Part shown: positions 18,692-30,467 of the stretch, piece by piece
How the letters are laid out: each line of letters begins with the position of its first letter
Numbering within the stretch: position 1 is the first letter of the stretch
Source of the DNA: Polynucleobacter sp. VK25
GTDB lineage: Bacteria; Pseudomonadota; Gammaproteobacteria; Burkholderiales; Burkholderiaceae
Reading direction: 5' to 3'
NCBI RefSeq assembly: GCF_018687355.1
Contig: NZ_CP061288.1
Location: 372,001-436,000 of the forward strand
DNA: 64,000 bases
Notes under the pieces: generated by a model
Database searches by the model: none
Seen by the model: the letters and a program-made list of their open reading frames with translations, nothing else
What the model was told of the DNA's origin: nothing
Translations under genes and position numbers: made by a program

Positions 18692-20497
18692 ATGGATTTA
18701 ATCCGCAATTTTTCTATCATCGCCCATATCGATCACGGCAAATCGACGCTTGCCGATCGCATTATTCAACTCTGTGGTGGCCTCTCCGATCGCGAAATGG
18801 AAGCTCAAGTTCTCGACTCAATGGATATTGAGCGTGAGCGCGGCATCACCATTAAGGCGCAAACAGCCGCTTTAAATTACAAAGCTAAAGACGGCAAGAT
18901 CTACAACATCAACCTCATCGATACCCCGGGGCACGTTGACTTCTCTTACGAGGTGAGTCGCTCATTGTCTGCTTGTGAGGGCGCCTTGTTAGTGGTGGAT
19001 GCTAGCCAAGGCGTTGAGGCGCAAACGGTTGCAAACTGTTATATGGCTCTAGAGCTGGGTGTTGAGGTTGTGCCCGTTCTCAATAAGATTGACTTGCCAC
19101 AAGCGGATCCTGATCGCGCTAAAAAAGAAATTGAAGACGTGATTGGTATCGATGCGTCTGAAGCAGTGACCTGCTCAGCCAAAACTGGCATGGGTGTTAC
19201 GGATGTGATCGAAGAAATGATTGCCAGGGTACCGCCGCCAAAGGGCAATGCAACAGATCCATTGCAAGCTTTGATCATTGACTCTTGGTTTGACAACTAC
19301 GTAGGTGTTGTCATGTTGGTGCGTGTTGTGAACGGCACCTTAAAACCAAAAGAAAAAATTACTTTAATGGCTAATGGCTCAAGCCATTTAGTTGAGCACG
19401 TAGGTGTGTTTAGTCCGAAGTCAGTAGATCGCCCAGAGTTATCTGCAGGTCAAGTGGGCTTTGTGATTGCTGGTATTAAAGAATTAAAAGCTGCCAAAGT
19501 GGGCGACACCGTTACACATACTCCTGGACAGCAAGGCAGAGTGCCTGCTTCAGAGCCACTGCCTGGTTTCAAAGAGGTGAAGCCGCAAGTCTTTGCTGGT
19601 TTATATCCAGTAGAAGCTAGTGAATATGACCAGTTGCGTGAGTCCCTTGAAAAGCTCAAGCTAAATGATGCTTCACTCTTGTATGAGCCAGAGGTATCGC
19701 AGGCTCTTGGGTTTGGATTCCGTTGTGGCTTCTTGGGTTTGTTGCACATGGAGATTGTGCAAGAGCGCTTAGAGCGCCAGTACGGTATGAATCTCATCAC
19801 GACCGCTCCAACGGTGGTGTATCAAGTAGAACAATCTGACGGCACGCTCATGATGGTGGATAACCCATCGAAGATGCCAGAGGCTAGCAAGATCAATACC
19901 ATTCTTGAGCCGATCGTGACGGTCAATTTATACATGCCACAAGAGTATGTAGGGGCGATGATTACCTTGTGCGTTGGTAAGCGCGGTATTCAGATGGATA
20001 TGAATTACCTAGGTCGTCAGGTCAAGCTCACATATGAGCTGCCGATGGCTGAGATTGTCTTGGACTTCTTTGACAAAATGAAATCCATCTCACGTGGTTA
20101 CGCATCTATGGATTACGAGTTCAAAGAATATCGGCCGGCAGATGTGGTCAAAGTCGACATTCTGATTAATAGCGAGCGGGTTGATGCCCTTTCTGTGATT
20201 GTTCACCGCAGTAATAGTCAGCATCGTGGGCGCGAAGTAGTTGCGAAGATGCGCGGCATTATTCCTCGTCAAATGTTTGATGTAGCTATTCAGGCGGCAA
20301 TTGGTAGCAATATCGTTGCGCGTGAAAACGTCAAAGCTCTGCGTAAAAACGTTTTAGCTAAATGCTACGGCGGCGACATCTCTCGTAAGCGTAAGTTATT
20401 AGAGAAGCAAAAAGAAGGCAAGAAACGTATGAAGCAAGTAGGTAACGTGGAAATTCCGCAAGAAGCCTTCTTGGCTATTCTGCAGGTGGAGGATTAA
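18692..20497 (+). CDS. lepA: Elongation factor 4 (LepA)
   Basis: 601 residues, translational GTPase. G1 [10 protein letters not shown]3 DTPGHVDF and G4 NKIDLP are present in the first 140 residues. The EF4-specific C-terminal domain ([12 protein letters not shown] through [17 protein letters not shown]) is complete. EF4 acts on ribosomes in initiation or back-translocation under stress. The stop codon overlaps the lepB start (TAATG), so the pair is translationally coupled, as in E. coli. Confidence 0.97.
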   Translation: MDLIRNFSIIAHIDHGKSTLADRIIQLCGGLSDREMEAQVLDSMDIERERGITIKAQTAALNYKAKDGKIYNINLIDTPGHVDFSYEVSRSLSACEGALLVVDASQGVEAQTVANCYMALELGVEVVPVLNKIDLPQADPDRAKKEIEDVIGIDASEAVTCSAKTGMGVTDVIEEMIARVPPPKGNATDPLQALIIDSWFDNYVGVVMLVRVVNGTLKPKEKITLMANGSSHLVEHVGVFSPKSVDRPELSAGQVGFVIAGIKELKAAKVGDTVTHTPGQQGRVPASEPLPGFKEVKPQVFAGLYPVEASEYDQLRESLEKLKLNDASLLYEPEVSQALGFGFRCGFLGLLHMEIVQERLERQYGMNLITTAPTVVYQVEQSDGTLMMVDNPSKMPEASKINTILEPIVTVNLYMPQEYVGAMITLCVGKRGIQMDMNYLGRQVKLTYELPMAEIVLDFFDKMKSISRGYASMDYEFKEYRPADVVKVDILINSERVDALSVIVHRSNSQHRGREVVAKMRGIIPRQMFDVAIQAAIGSNIVARENVKALRKNVLAKCYGGDISRKRKLLEKQKEGKKRMKQVGNVEIPQEAFLAILQVED

Positions 20498-21303
20498 TGA
20501 ACTTTGCTTTAGTCCTTTTCATCTTGGTGATTGTTTCCGGCATCGCTTGGGTTGCAGATAAATTGCATTTTGCACCGCAAAGACGTTTGGCCGGTAATGA
20601 CCGCATGCCTTTATGGCTTGAATACACTGCTGGCTTCTTCCCTGTCATTTGCGCAGTCTTTGTCTTACGCTCTTTTATTGCTGAGCCTTTCAAGATTCCT
20701 TCGGGCTCAATGATTCCGACATTGCAAATTGGCGATTTCATTTTGGTCAATAAATTTACCTACGGTATTCGCCTTCCAGTGTTGAATCAAAAGGTAGTTG
20801 ACTTAGGTTCGCCCAAGCGTGGCGATGTGGTGGTGTTCCGTTACCCACGAGATGAGTCAGTGGATTACATTAAGCGTGTAGTGGCATTGCCAGGTGATGA
20901 AATCACGTATGAGAATAAGCGTCTGACTATTAATGGCCAAGCATTGCAATACAGTGGTGGCGAGCCGTACCTCGATCCTGAGAACATGCGCTATGCCAAG
21001 CGTTTCACAGAAACCTTCCCAGCAGACTTGGGCGGTAATCGTCATGACATCCTCAATGATCCGGATCGCCCTGCAACTGTATTTCCGACCGAGCGTTTTC
21101 CGGGTTCTGAGTTTTGCCAGTATCAACAATCTGGCGTGACCTGTAAGGTACCTCCAGGGCATTACTTCGCCATGGGTGATAACCGTGACAACAGTGCAGA
21201 CTCACGTTACTGGGGTTTTGTGCCGGATAAAAATATCGTCGGCAAAGCCTTCTTTGTGTGGTTAAACCTAGGTAATCTTGGCCGTATAGGCGGATTCGAG
21301 TAA
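20497..21303 (+). CDS. lepB: Signal peptidase I
   Basis: 268 residues. Two N-terminal hydrophobic segments (about 2-20 and 45-60) anchor it in the inner membrane. Catalytic Ser71 lies in PSGSMIPTL and Lys126 in [11 protein letters not shown]. The later [14 protein letters not shown] motif completes the family set. It cleaves the signal peptides of exported proteins, including the MucD, NlpC and ModA-like proteins in this window only where they are not lipoproteins. Confidence 0.97.
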   Translation: MNFALVLFILVIVSGIAWVADKLHFAPQRRLAGNDRMPLWLEYTAGFFPVICAVFVLRSFIAEPFKIPSGSMIPTLQIGDFILVNKFTYGIRLPVLNQKVVDLGSPKRGDVVVFRYPRDESVDYIKRVVALPGDEITYENKRLTINGQALQYSGGEPYLDPENMRYAKRFTETFPADLGGNRHDILNDPDRPATVFPTERFPGSEFCQYQQSGVTCKVPPGHYFAMGDNRDNSADSRYWGFVPDKNIVGKAFFVWLNLGNLGRIGGFE

Positions 21304-21308
21304 AAATC

Positions 21309-22100
21309 ATGAATGCGCGCGCCGTTATCGAAACTGGGCCGCTGCAAGAGCGCCTTGGCTATACCTTCAAGAAGATTGAACTACTGAATCAAGCCTTGAC
21401 TCATCGTAGTCATAGCAAGAAAAATAATGAGCGACTTGAGTTCTTGGGCGACTCTATTCTCAATTGCGTAGTGGCAGAGATGCTCTATGAGCGCTATTCT
21501 GATTTAGATGAGGGTGACCTCTCTCGTGTGAGGGCAAACTTAGTAAAGCAACAGGCTTTATACGAAATCGCCCAAACTTTATCTTTATCTGATTACCTGC
21601 GTTTAGGTGAGGGTGAGTTGAAGAGTGGCGGATTTCGTCGTCCCTCAATTCTGGCTGATACCTTAGAGGCAGTGACTGGCGCCATCTTTATGGATGGCGG
21701 TTTTGAAGCCGCTAAGGCAAGCTTACGTAAGCTATATTCCATTATCTTGGCAAACGTAGATCCGAAAACCTTGGGTAAAGACGATAAGACTTTATTGCAA
21801 GAGTGCCTACAAGGCTATCAATTGCCATTGCCAACCTATAACGTTACTGGCACTACTGGCGCGGCACATAATCAGCAGTTTGAAGTAGAGTGCCTCATAC
21901 CTAGCCACAAAGTGGCAGTCAAAGGTGGGGGCGCCTCACGTCGCGCCGCTGAACAAGCAGCCGCCAAGTTGGCCTTGATTGCCATGCTCAAAGCGTTGCC
22001 CCAAGAATCTCGCAAACCTAAGAAGACTCGATCGGCTAAAAAGAAGGCAGCTAAAAAAGAAGTGACCGAAGAGCAGTTCAATCTCAAGCTGAAGGGCTAA
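21309..22100 (+). CDS. rnc: Ribonuclease III
   Basis: 263 residues. The signature [13 protein letters not shown] contains Glu44 and Asp48, and [15 protein letters not shown] carries the second acidic pair. The double-stranded RNA-binding domain covers about 158-230. A Lys-rich tail ([16 protein letters not shown]) extends beyond the E. coli protein by about 35 residues and may add RNA affinity. It processes rRNA precursors and structured leaders. Operon lepA-lepB-rnc-era. Confidence 0.97.
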   Translation: MNARAVIETGPLQERLGYTFKKIELLNQALTHRSHSKKNNERLEFLGDSILNCVVAEMLYERYSDLDEGDLSRVRANLVKQQALYEIAQTLSLSDYLRLGEGELKSGGFRRPSILADTLEAVTGAIFMDGGFEAAKASLRKLYSIILANVDPKTLGKDDKTLLQECLQGYQLPLPTYNVTGTTGAAHNQQFEVECLIPSHKVAVKGGGASRRAAEQAAAKLALIAMLKALPQESRKPKKTRSAKKKAAKKEVTEEQFNLKLKG

Positions 22101-22102
22101 TC

Positions 22103-23038
22103 GTGTTTAGATGCGGCACCATCGCCATTGTTGGGCGTCCTAATATGGGTAAATCAACACTCCTTAATGCATTAGTCGGCCAGAAGATCAGCATTACTTC
22201 TCGCAAGGCGCAAACTACACGCCATCGCATTTTGGGTATCCAGAATCGCGAAGAGGCGCAGTTCATTTTTATCGATACACCCGGTTTTCAAACGCGTTTA
22301 ATGAATACATTAAACAAAGCATTAAATCGCACTGTCACTACCGCCTTGCAAGATGTCAATGTTGCTTGTTTTGTGGTTGAGGCTGGTTACTTTGGTGAAG
22401 ATGATAAGAAAGTATTGAAGTTATTGCCAGATGATTTGCCGGTTGTTTTGGTGCTCAATAAATTAGACTTATTTAACAGTCGCTTTCAGACCCCATCGGA
22501 GCGCGATCAAGCCCTGCTGAGCTTCATCAAAGAAATGGCTCGCCCTTGGTGCGAATTAGGCGGTCACGAAGATCAGAAGTGTGAGTTTGCTGAAATCGTG
22601 CCGATGAGCGCCAAAAGTCCTGGCGATATTGAAAGATTATTGGATGTCCTCGAGGGCTATCTACCTGAGGCGCCAGCTGTCTACGACGGCGATACCATTA
22701 CCGACCGTAGTGAGCGCTTCCTGGCAGCTGAAATTCTGCGTGAAAAAGTATTTCGCTTCACTGGCGAAGAATTGCCTTACACCAGCACCGTTGTGATTGA
22801 TCAGTTCAAGATGGATGGCAAGATGCGTCGTATTGCAGCGACCATCTTAGTAGATCGCGATAGTCATAAAGCGATGATCATTGGTCAAAAAGGTGAGCGC
22901 CTGAAAAAGATTTCTACTGATGCCCGCATTGATATGGAAAAGCTCTTTGATGGCAAAGTCTTTTTAGAGACCTGGGTAAAGGTCAAGCGTGGCTGGGCAG
23001 ATGATCGTGCCGAACTCCGGGCGCAAGGGCTGGAATAA
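22103..23038 (+). CDS. era: GTPase Era
   Basis: 311 residues from a GTG start. G1 [10 protein letters not shown]3 DTPGFQ and G4 NKLD lie in the GTPase domain. The C-terminal KH domain contains [14 protein letters not shown]. Era binds the 3' end of 16S rRNA during small-subunit assembly. It follows rnc by 2 bases, so coupling is likely. Confidence 0.96.
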   Translation: MFRCGTIAIVGRPNMGKSTLLNALVGQKISITSRKAQTTRHRILGIQNREEAQFIFIDTPGFQTRLMNTLNKALNRTVTTALQDVNVACFVVEAGYFGEDDKKVLKLLPDDLPVVLVLNKLDLFNSRFQTPSERDQALLSFIKEMARPWCELGGHEDQKCEFAEIVPMSAKSPGDIERLLDVLEGYLPEAPAVYDGDTITDRSERFLAAEILREKVFRFTGEELPYTSTVVIDQFKMDGKMRRIAATILVDRDSHKAMIIGQKGERLKKISTDARIDMEKLFDGKVFLETWVKVKRGWADDRAELRAQGLE

Positions 23039-23043
23039 ATTTC

Positions 23044-23778
23044 ATGGCCTCGATTCGTGTTGCTGACGAGCCTGCTTTTGTATTGCACAGCATTCCCTAT
23101 AAAGAGACCAGCTTAATTCTGGATGTGTTTACTCGGCAATATGGTCGTATGGCCTTAATTGCTAAGGGGGCTAAACGTCCGCACTCAACTCTTAGGCCTG
23201 TATTACAACGCTTTCAGCCGCTGCTTGTTTCTTGGAGTGGTAAATCAGAATTACGCACCCTAACTAAGTCAGAGTGGGTGGGTGGCATGCCCTCTTTGGT
23301 AGGTGATGCATTGCTCTGCGGCTTCTATCTCAATGAACTGCTTGTGAAGTTTTTGGCTCGTGAAGATGATTACGAAAAACTCTACGATCGCTATGCAGAG
23401 ACGGTTAATGCGCTATCTAACCTTGAGTTTGAATCTAAAGGCTTAGAAGAAATTCTGCGACCATTTGAGTTATCGCTCTTGCAGGAGACGGGCTATGCGG
23501 CCGCCTTGGATCATTGTGTTGAAACCAATGAGGCACCGCTAGCTCAAGAGCAGTACGTCTATCAACCGGAGCGAGGGGTTCGTCCTGTTCAAGTAGATGA
23601 CCCTGGACATTGGCCTGTTCTTGCTGGCAAATCTCTTTTGGCGATTGCAGCAGGCGATTTTTCGGATCCCGAGACGCTTTCTGAGAGCAAGCAATTAATG
23701 CGCTTTCTGCTTGGTCTGCATTTGCAGGATCAGGTATTGACGACTCGCCAGATTTTGATTGATTTGAAGAAAATCTAG
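23044..23778 (+). CDS. recO: DNA repair protein RecO
   Basis: 244 residues. The N-terminal OB fold includes AFVLHSIPYKETSLILDVFT and the basic AKGAKRPHS segment, and the helical C-terminal part begins near residue 85. RecO loads RecA with RecR in gap repair. The start is ATG 5 bases after era. Confidence 0.95.
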   Translation: MASIRVADEPAFVLHSIPYKETSLILDVFTRQYGRMALIAKGAKRPHSTLRPVLQRFQPLLVSWSGKSELRTLTKSEWVGGMPSLVGDALLCGFYLNELLVKFLAREDDYEKLYDRYAETVNALSNLEFESKGLEEILRPFELSLLQETGYAAALDHCVETNEAPLAQEQYVYQPERGVRPVQVDDPGHWPVLAGKSLLAIAAGDFSDPETLSESKQLMRFLLGLHLQDQVLTTRQILIDLKKI

Positions 23779-23790
23779 TAATCTACAGAG

Positions 23791-24534
23791 ATGAGTAATC
23801 CCCAAGCCCTTGAACTAGGTATCAATATTGACCACGTCGCCACTTTGCGTAATGCGCGTGGCACGATCTATCCCGATCCGCTCAGAGCGGCAGCTTTGGC
23901 TGAGGAAGCTGGTGCTGATCTTATTACTTTGCATTTGCGTGAAGACCGTCGTCATATTAAAGATGCTGACTTGCTGGCACTTCGCCCACTGATTAAAACC
24001 CGCATGAACTTAGAGTGCGCAGTAACACCGGAGATGATTGGTATCGCATGCAAGGTCAAGCCACACGATGTGTGTCTGGTTCCTGAAAAGCGTGAAGAAG
24101 TTACGACTGAGGGTGGATTAGATGTATTGGGTCACTTTGATGCGGTAAAGGCGGCAACCAAGAAATTAATTGATGCTGGCATCCGCGTATCTCTCTTTAT
24201 TGATCCTGAAGAAAAGCAAATTCAGGCAGCTAAAGACGTGGGCGCAGCTGTAGTGGAGTTACATACTGGTCGTTATGCGGATTTATCTGGTGCTGCGCAG
24301 GCGACAGAGCTGGAGCGCATTCGTAAGGCAGCGATATTTGGAAAAAGTATCGGCCTGAGAGTCAATGCTGGCCATGGTTTGCACGAAGGCAATGTGAAAC
24401 CTGTTGCTGCAATAGCCGAATTATCTGAGCTCAATATTGGCCATGCCATTGTTGCTGAAGCATTATTCAAAGGTTGGCAAAAGGCTATTATCGACATGAA
24501 AGCCTTGATGGTTCAGGGTAGAGCAAGCTCTTAG
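23791..24534 (+). CDS. pdxJ: Pyridoxine 5'-phosphate synthase
   Basis: 247 residues, TIM barrel. [16 protein letters not shown] at the N-terminus, [10 protein letters not shown] and [12 protein letters not shown] are family blocks. It condenses 3-amino-2-oxopropyl phosphate with deoxyxylulose 5-phosphate, the last step of de novo vitamin B6 synthesis. It lies between recO and acpS as in E. coli. Confidence 0.96.
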   Translation: MSNPQALELGINIDHVATLRNARGTIYPDPLRAAALAEEAGADLITLHLREDRRHIKDADLLALRPLIKTRMNLECAVTPEMIGIACKVKPHDVCLVPEKREEVTTEGGLDVLGHFDAVKAATKKLIDAGIRVSLFIDPEEKQIQAAKDVGAAVVELHTGRYADLSGAAQATELERIRKAAIFGKSIGLRVNAGHGLHEGNVKPVAAIAELSELNIGHAIVAEALFKGWQKAIIDMKALMVQGRASS

Positions 24535-24562
24535 AGTTGATAGACAACAACATTTACATCCC

Positions 24563-24955
24563 ATGATCATCGGCATCGGTACTGACATTCTGCAGATTGA
24601 GCGCTTACAAGCGGCGTACGATCGTACCAATGGCCGCTTAGCTGAAAAAATTCTGGGGCCAGATGAGATGTTGGTATTTAAGCATCGTCTTGCCAGAAAT
24701 CATAAGCGCGGTATTGCGTTCTTAGCTACGCGTTTTGCTGCTAAGGAGGCATTCTCAAAAGCGATTGGTTTGGGAATGAGAATGCCGATGACTTGGCGCT
24801 CGCTTCAGACTTTAAATGAACCCAGTGGTAAGCCAGTCACTAGCTACTTGGGCGCTTTGGCTCAATTCATGCAGGAAAAAAACTGGGAAGCTCACGTCAC
24901 TGTGAGCGATGAACAAGATATGGCAATTGCACACGTAATTGTTACTCAGAAATAA
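24563..24955 (+). CDS. acpS: Holo-ACP synthase
   Basis: 130 residues. [13 protein letters not shown] holds the metal-binding Asp, and [14 protein letters not shown] holds the Glu and Lys. It transfers phosphopantetheine from CoA to Ser37 of the ACP encoded at 15547-15786. The gene is 28 bases after pdxJ. Confidence 0.96.
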   Translation: MIIGIGTDILQIERLQAAYDRTNGRLAEKILGPDEMLVFKHRLARNHKRGIAFLATRFAAKEAFSKAIGLGMRMPMTWRSLQTLNEPSGKPVTSYLGALAQFMQEKNWEAHVTVSDEQDMAIAHVIVTQK

Positions 24956-24975
24956 AGAATAAAACAGAGGCATAA

Positions 24976-26052
24976 ATGACAAAATCCACCATGAATCCCG
25001 GCCCAGTCACTCTAGATGTAGTTGGTCTTGAATTAAATGCTGAGGATCGCCGCCGCATTTTGCATCCCCTGACTGGTGGCGTGATTTTGTTTGGTAGAAA
25101 CTTCGCCAATCGTCAGCAACTCACTAAGTTGACTGCAGCCATTAAGAAGCTGCGCCCTGATGTGCTGATATCCATTGATCATGAGGGCGGTCGAGTACAG
25201 CGCGCAAGAACAGACGGCTTTACTCATCTTCCTGCAATGCGTAAGTTAGGTGAATTGTGGGGTGCTAAAAATAAATCAACTCATGCTGCAGAATCTGCTG
25301 CTATTGCAATGGCTGCAGCAACAGCTTGTGGTTATGTTCTCGCTGCTGAGTTACGTGCTTGCGGTGTTGATTTCAGCTTTACGCCGGTGTTGGATTTAGA
25401 TTTCGGACGTAGTGGCGTGATTGGCGATAGATCATTTAGTCGTGATCCGCAAATCGTATTTGCTTTGTCGAAGAGCTTGAATGAAGGTTTGCGTCTCGCG
25501 GGGATGGCTAATTGTGGCAAGCATTTCCCTGGGCATGGTTGGGCTGAAGCAGATTCGCATGTAGCTATCCCGGTAGATGAGCGCTCATTAAAAGAAATCT
25601 TGAATGATGATGCCAAGCCTTACGAGTGGTTAGATCTCAGCTTAGCTTCGGTCATGCCAGCGCATGTGATCTATCCAAAGGTAGATAAGAACCCAGCGGG
25701 ATTTTCAAAGGTCTGGCTCCACTCCATCTTGCGTCAAGAGTTGGGCTTTGAGGGTGTAATCTTTAGTGATGACCTTTCCATGGAAGGCGCCAGTGTTGCT
25801 GGATCAGTAGTGAAGGGCGCGGAGATGGCGCTAGAGGCTGGTTGCGATGCGGTATTAATCTGCAATCGTCCAGACCTTGCTGATCAGCTATTAAGTAAGC
25901 TAAAGGTATCAAAAGCCAAGCAAGAAGAGTCAAAAGCGCGTTTAAATAAGTTAATGCCGACTGCGCTTGCATTGGGTTGGGGCGAGTTGCAAAATGAAGT
26001 TGAGTATCAGCATGCCAAAGGGTTGCTTGAGCAGTTAAAGCTGATTGCATAA
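24976..26052 (+). CDS. nagZ: Beta-N-acetylhexosaminidase NagZ
   Basis: 358 residues, glycoside hydrolase family 3. SIDHEGGRVQR and GKHFPGHGWAEADSH are the family motifs. The His and Asp of the latter form the catalytic dyad, and DDLSMEGA carries the nucleophile Asp. It trims GlcNAc-anhMurNAc peptides in cell-wall recycling. It ends the lepA-nagZ block, with a terminator directly after. Confidence 0.95.
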   Translation: MTKSTMNPGPVTLDVVGLELNAEDRRRILHPLTGGVILFGRNFANRQQLTKLTAAIKKLRPDVLISIDHEGGRVQRARTDGFTHLPAMRKLGELWGAKNKSTHAAESAAIAMAAATACGYVLAAELRACGVDFSFTPVLDLDFGRSGVIGDRSFSRDPQIVFALSKSLNEGLRLAGMANCGKHFPGHGWAEADSHVAIPVDERSLKEILNDDAKPYEWLDLSLASVMPAHVIYPKVDKNPAGFSKVWLHSILRQELGFEGVIFSDDLSMEGASVAGSVVKGAEMALEAGCDAVLICNRPDLADQLLSKLKVSKAKQEESKARLNKLMPTALALGWGELQNEVEYQHAKGLLEQLKLIA

Positions 26053-26068
26053 ACATTATTGTGGCAAT

Positions 26069-26095
26069 AAAAAAGCCCGGCATGCCGGGCTTTTT
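26069..26095. terminator. Bidirectional terminator between nagZ and efp
   Basis: AGCCCGGC/GCCGGGCT (26074-26081 with 26084-26091) is flanked by an A-run on the left and a T-run on the right, so it can stop transcription from both convergent genes. Confidence 0.93.
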
Positions 26096-26114
26096 AACAT
26101 CTGTAGTGTGCTAA

Positions 26115-26675
26115 TTAGTTAGCGCGGCTACGGTATTCACCAGTGCGAGTATCGATCTCGATTTTGTCGCCAGTGTTGCAGAACAATGGAACTTGCAATT
26201 CATAGCCTGTTGCCAATTTTGCAGTCTTCAATACTTTGCCTGAGCTCGTATCACCTTTAACTGCTGGTTCTGTGTAAATGATTTCACGAACCAATGAGTT
26301 AGGCATTGCTACTGAGAGTGCTTTACCTTCGTAGAACACTACTTCGCATGGCATGCTTTCTTCAAGGTAGTTCAATGCATCACCCATGAATTCAGCTTCA
26401 ACTTCGTATTGGTTGTATTCGGTATCCATGAACACGTACATTGGATCAGCGAAATAAGAGTAAGTACATTCTTTCTTATCGAGAATCACAACATCAAACT
26501 TGTCATCAGCCTTGTAAACGCCTTCGTTTGGCGCGCCGGTTAACAAATTCTTAAATTTCATTTTCACAACTGAAGAGTTGCGGCCAGAGCGGCTATATTC
26601 GGCCTTTAAAACGACCTGGGCATCAGTACCAATCATGACTACGTTACCAACGCGGAGTTCTTGTGCTGTTTTCAT
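26115..26675 (-). CDS. efp: Elongation factor P, Arg32 type
   Basis: 186 residues. EF-P relieves ribosome stalling at polyproline. The loop that reaches the peptidyl-transferase centre reads [11 protein letters not shown] with Arg at position 32 instead of Lys34 as in E. coli. Arg32 is the residue rhamnosylated by EarP, and earP is the adjacent upstream gene on the same strand. The protein has the standard three beta-barrel length. Confidence 0.96.
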   Translation of the reverse strand: MKTAQELRVGNVVMIGTDAQVVLKAEYSRSGRNSSVVKMKFKNLLTGAPNEGVYKADDKFDVVILDKKECTYSYFADPMYVFMDTEYNQYEVEAEFMGDALNYLEESMPCEVVFYEGKALSVAMPNSLVREIIYTEPAVKGDTSSGKVLKTAKLATGYELQVPLFCNTGDKIEIDTRTGEYRSRAN

Positions 26676-26762
26676 CTTGCTATTCCTGGGGGCAGAGCTA
26701 ATTTTCTGCGGTTTTTATCAAAAACAAGATTGTAACCGCCCGCAAGCCTTTATTGCTTGGGA

Positions 26763-27833
26763 TTAGGCAACAAAGCGGATTAAACGCGCTGGCAGGGCGC
26801 CATCCGCTTGTTTTTCAAGTAAATGGGTACGCCAGGCCTTAGCATGCGCATTCCAGCTATTTAAGTCTTTAAACCATTCGCCGGGCATTGCCCAGGTCAT
26901 GGCAGCGATCGTAGCTAGCTTCAACTCTTGGTTGGCCTCTGCTAGATAAAGATCGAGAAAAGCCGCTAATTTCACTTCATGGGCACGATCCTCTTGTGGA
27001 TAGATATGCCAAATAAATGGCTTACCAGCGAGCTGGGCTCGCACAAAAGAGTCTTCACCGCGCACGATATTGAAGTCGCATTGCGAAAGCACCCAATCGT
27101 ATTCATCCTGAGATACGAATGGCATGGAAAGCAATTGTAGATTTGCCGGCAGTACGATGGGTTGCTCGCCGTAGAGATTTAGTTGCTCTGCGTGACCGTG
27201 TGCCAGTAGGATATCGACATCTTTACCAAGGCGCCCTAAGTCAGCTAGCCATTTTTTGAGCGGCGCTCCTGGGTAGCAAAAAACACTGATCCGCTGAGCG
27301 CTTGGTCGTAATTGAGACCAGGTAGTTTTGAGATCCTTGGGGATGTGTTTTTCAACGAGATGGCCTTCCACTGGTATGGGGTCGAGCAAAAGTCCACCCA
27401 CCTCATCCTGAAAGCCGGGAAAGAAGAAGTATTTCGGAATGCCATGAGACTGGGGCGAGGCCTTGCCATGAAAGTCAGCCACCCAAGGCTCTGCACTTAA
27501 ATACTCTAAGTTGATGATGATCGGCTTGATGGGCGCAATAAAGAGGCCGGCCAAATAGCGTTCAGGTAATTCACAGCCAAAAGCCTCAATGACAACATCG
27601 GGTATTTGCACTGGATGCCGAGCATTAGAGTAGCTGGCCTCCCAAGGCTGCATATCAATTTGTTGCTTAATAGACGGATCTACTCCTGATGCGAGTAAAT
27701 TAAGGGTTGGCAGGTCATCGCAAAAAATACGGACCTCTTGCCCATGAATGCTTGATAAGCTTCGGGCTAGACGCCAGCAAACACCGGCATCACCATAGTT
27801 ATCGACGATTTGGCAGAAAATATCCCAACGCAT
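26763..27833 (-). CDS. earP: EF-P arginine rhamnosyltransferase EarP
   Basis: 356 residues. EarP adds rhamnose from dTDP-rhamnose to Arg32 of EF-P. The N-terminus [20 protein letters not shown] is diagnostic (the family Asp and Asn-Tyr-Gly-Asp residues). [20 protein letters not shown] is the conserved C-terminal site, which binds the nucleotide sugar. It probably forms an operon with efp, 87 bases downstream. Its ATG shares two bases with the ATG of divergent uvrC, in the sequence CATG at 27831-27834. Confidence 0.95.
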   Translation of the reverse strand: MRWDIFCQIVDNYGDAGVCWRLARSLSSIHGQEVRIFCDDLPTLNLLASGVDPSIKQQIDMQPWEASYSNARHPVQIPDVVIEAFGCELPERYLAGLFIAPIKPIIINLEYLSAEPWVADFHGKASPQSHGIPKYFFFPGFQDEVGGLLLDPIPVEGHLVEKHIPKDLKTTWSQLRPSAQRISVFCYPGAPLKKWLADLGRLGKDVDILLAHGHAEQLNLYGEQPIVLPANLQLLSMPFVSQDEYDWVLSQCDFNIVRGEDSFVRAQLAGKPFIWHIYPQEDRAHEVKLAAFLDLYLAEANQELKLATIAAMTWAMPGEWFKDLNSWNAHAKAWRTHLLEKQADGALPARLIRFVA

Positions 27834-29742
27834 GAGTAATTCGCTTTTCGAAACCCTTCAGCAGGATGTTAAACGGCTACCCGGATTGCCGGGGGTATAT
27901 CGCTTTTTTGATGAAGCGGGACATATTCTGTATGTAGGCAAAGCTCGCAACCTTAAAAAGCGTGTCTCTAGTTATTTCCAGCGGACCCAGTTATCACCCC
28001 GCATCGAACTGATGGTGGGCAAAATTACCCGCTATGAGACAACGGTAACACGGACCGAAACTGAAGCCCTCATTCTAGAGAACAATCTCATTAAAGAGCT
28101 GGCTCCGCCATTCAATATTCTCTTTCGTGATGACAAGTCTTATCCCTATGTGATGTTAACGGGGCACCAGTTCCCCAGGTTAGCCTCATACCGGGGAAAG
28201 GTGGATAAGCGCAATCATTACTTTGGACCATTTCCGAATAGCTGGGCAGTTCGTAACTCAGTGCAGATCTTGCAGAAAGTATTCCGCCTGAGAACTTGTG
28301 AGGATTCTGTATTCAAGAATCGTAGTCGGCCTTGCCTATTGCATCAGATTCATCGTTGTAGCGCCCCTTGTGTCGGCCGTTTGAGTGTTGAGCAGTATGG
28401 CCAAGACGTTGCTCAAGCTACTCGATTTTTAAAGGGCGATCACAGCCAAGTACTATCCGAGCTTGAAAGAGAAATGCACAAGCATAGCGAAGCAATGGAG
28501 TTTGAGATGGCTGCGGTATTGCGTGATCGCATCGCAGATCTATCTAGTGTTCTGCAACAGCAATCAATGGATACGGTTGCCGAAGGTGAGGGTGACGTGG
28601 ACGTTATCGCTGTGGCGCAAATGGAGGGAATGGTTTGTGTGAACTTGGCGATGATCCGTGGTGGTCGTCACTTAGGCGACCGAGCTTATTTCCCAAAGGG
28701 ATTGCGCTCCACCTCTGGTGAGCTACCTTCTCCCGCAGAAATACTGGAAGCTTTTATTACTCAGCATTATTTGGAAGAGCATGCTGACGAAACTGCTGCC
28801 AACTTAATACCGCCAGTATTGGTTTTAAATCATGCTTTGCAATCAGCGAGCGATGACCTTACTCAATTGAATGAATCTCCACCTGAAGATTTACATGAGT
28901 TATTAAATTCACAGGCCGGTAGAAAAATTACCTTCTTACACCAGCCTCAAGGGCAAAGACGCCACTGGCTAGCAATGGCGGAAGGCAATGCCAAGATTGC
29001 TTTAACAAAACGCTTAGTAGAGACTGGTGGACAGTTAGCAAGAGCGCGTGCCTTGGCTGATATTCTCAGTCTTGAACTAGAAAGTCTTGAGCAGTTACGC
29101 ATTGAGTGTTTTGACATTAGCCATACTTCCGGTGAAGCTACGCAAGCATCATGTGTGGTGTACACCAAAAATGCAATGCAATCGAGCGAGTATCGACGCT
29201 TCAATATCAATGACATCACACCAGGCGATGATTACGCAGCAATGCGTCAAGTGTTGCATAGACGTTATGCCAATTTTCAAGAGTTACCAGTAGAAAAAAT
29301 TCCTCAAGTAGTTTTGATTGATGGTGGCAAGGGTCAAGTGGAGATGGCTCGTCAGGTGTTATCTGAATTCGGAATGGATGTTGGATTGATCGTGGGCGTT
29401 GCTAAAGGCGAAGGGCGTAAGGTTGGGTTGGAGACGCTTATCTTTGCTGATGGACGTGAGCCCTTGGAGTTAGGTATAGATAGTGCTGCATTGTTATTGG
29501 TTGCTCAGATACGAGATGAAGCTCATCGCTTTGCCATTACCGGTATGCGAGCTAAGCGGGCTAAAGCAAGGACGATTTCTCGCTTAGAAGAGATTGAGGG
29601 TATCGGTGCTAAGCGCAGACAAAAGCTGCTAGCTCGCTTTGGTGGTCTTAAAGGGGTTGCTAACGCCAGTATTGAGGAAATAGCCAGCGTAGAGGGTGTT
29701 TCTATGACCTTGGCTGAACAAATATATCGCCAGCTTCACTAG
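27832..29742 (+). CDS. uvrC: Excinuclease ABC subunit C
   Basis: 636 residues. The N-terminal GIY-YIG nuclease includes [24 protein letters not shown] (the 3' cut). A UVR domain lies at about 200-235, and the RNase H-like endonuclease (about 385-545) carries [16 protein letters not shown] and the later catalytic DEAHRFA. A helix-hairpin-helix pair ends the protein ([18 protein letters not shown]). Start codon overlap with earP is described there. The N-terminus has family-normal length, so the start is credible. Confidence 0.96.
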   Translation: MSNSLFETLQQDVKRLPGLPGVYRFFDEAGHILYVGKARNLKKRVSSYFQRTQLSPRIELMVGKITRYETTVTRTETEALILENNLIKELAPPFNILFRDDKSYPYVMLTGHQFPRLASYRGKVDKRNHYFGPFPNSWAVRNSVQILQKVFRLRTCEDSVFKNRSRPCLLHQIHRCSAPCVGRLSVEQYGQDVAQATRFLKGDHSQVLSELEREMHKHSEAMEFEMAAVLRDRIADLSSVLQQQSMDTVAEGEGDVDVIAVAQMEGMVCVNLAMIRGGRHLGDRAYFPKGLRSTSGELPSPAEILEAFITQHYLEEHADETAANLIPPVLVLNHALQSASDDLTQLNESPPEDLHELLNSQAGRKITFLHQPQGQRRHWLAMAEGNAKIALTKRLVETGGQLARARALADILSLELESLEQLRIECFDISHTSGEATQASCVVYTKNAMQSSEYRRFNINDITPGDDYAAMRQVLHRRYANFQELPVEKIPQVVLIDGGKGQVEMARQVLSEFGMDVGLIVGVAKGEGRKVGLETLIFADGREPLELGIDSAALLLVAQIRDEAHRFAITGMRAKRAKARTISRLEEIEGIGAKRRQKLLARFGGLKGVANASIEEIASVEGVSMTLAEQIYRQLH

Positions 29743-29775
29743 GAGCATTGACCGTTCTTGGTTTATGCTTATCGA

Positions 29776-30351
29776 ATGCCTTTTAATTTACCGATCGCCT
29801 TAACCTGGTTGCGCGTTGCAGCGATTCCGCTGTTGGTAGTTGTTTTTTATCTTCCTAATTCCTGGCTTACTCCTTTTGAGAAGAATCTGGTTGCTGCAAT
29901 CATCTTTGTTTCTGCTGCAATTACTGATTGGTTGGATGGCTTTCTAGCACGTCGCCTAAAACAAGAGTCTGCCTTCGGCCAGTTTTTGGATCCCGTCGCA
30001 GACAAGCTTATTGTTGCTGCAGCGTTATTGGTGCTACTGAATATGGATCGCGTTCAAGTTTGGGTGGCGCTCATCATCATCGGCCGCGAAATCACGATCT
30101 CTGCACTGCGGGAGTGGATGGCTTTATTGGGAGCCGGAAAAAGCGTAGCAGTTCATATGGTTGGTAAGCTCAAAACAACTGCTCAACTCGTGGCTATCCC
30201 GTTTTTGTTGCTAAATGACACCTTATTTGGTTGGTTAAATTGTGCGCAAGTGGGTACCTGGTTAATTTGGATTGCCTCCTTTTTAACGCTTTGGTCCATG
30301 TTCTATTACATGAAAAAGGCTTTGCCCCAGCTCGCTGGAAAAATTGACTAA
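29776..30351 (+). CDS. pgsA: Phosphatidylglycerophosphate synthase
   Basis: 191 residues from the ATG. CDP-alcohol phosphatidyltransferase motif D-x2-D-G-x2-A-R-x8-G-x3-D-x3-D is fully present near residues 54-80. Several membrane helices are visible. It makes PG-phosphate from CDP-diacylglycerol and glycerol 3-phosphate. A TTG start at 29758 is also open and follows AGGAG by 12 bases; the ATG gives the normal N-terminus MPFNLPIALTWLRV. Confidence 0.93.
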   Translation: MPFNLPIALTWLRVAAIPLLVVVFYLPNSWLTPFEKNLVAAIIFVSAAITDWLDGFLARRLKQESAFGQFLDPVADKLIVAAALLVLLNMDRVQVWVALIIIGREITISALREWMALLGAGKSVAVHMVGKLKTTAQLVAIPFLLLNDTLFGWLNCAQVGTWLIWIASFLTLWSMFYYMKKALPQLAGKID

Positions 30352-30467
30352 TTCTCGCAAAACCCAGCCAGCTAAGACTTTCAAGGCATTCACATTCCCC
30401 CAAATTTTAGGTTTTACAAGGAATAATGCTTTCTTTGAGATTGTTTGTTAAACTACTGCCCTGTTAT

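Noticed and set aside
18562..18831. 89-codon frame running into the lepA start in another frame
   Set aside because: It shares sequence with the highly conserved lepA N-terminus and has atypical composition, so it is an overlap artefact.
30351..30467. Possible strong tRNA promoter before tRNA-Gly
   Set aside because: TTGAGA, TTTACA and TAAACT occur but not at a spacing that makes a convincing promoter.
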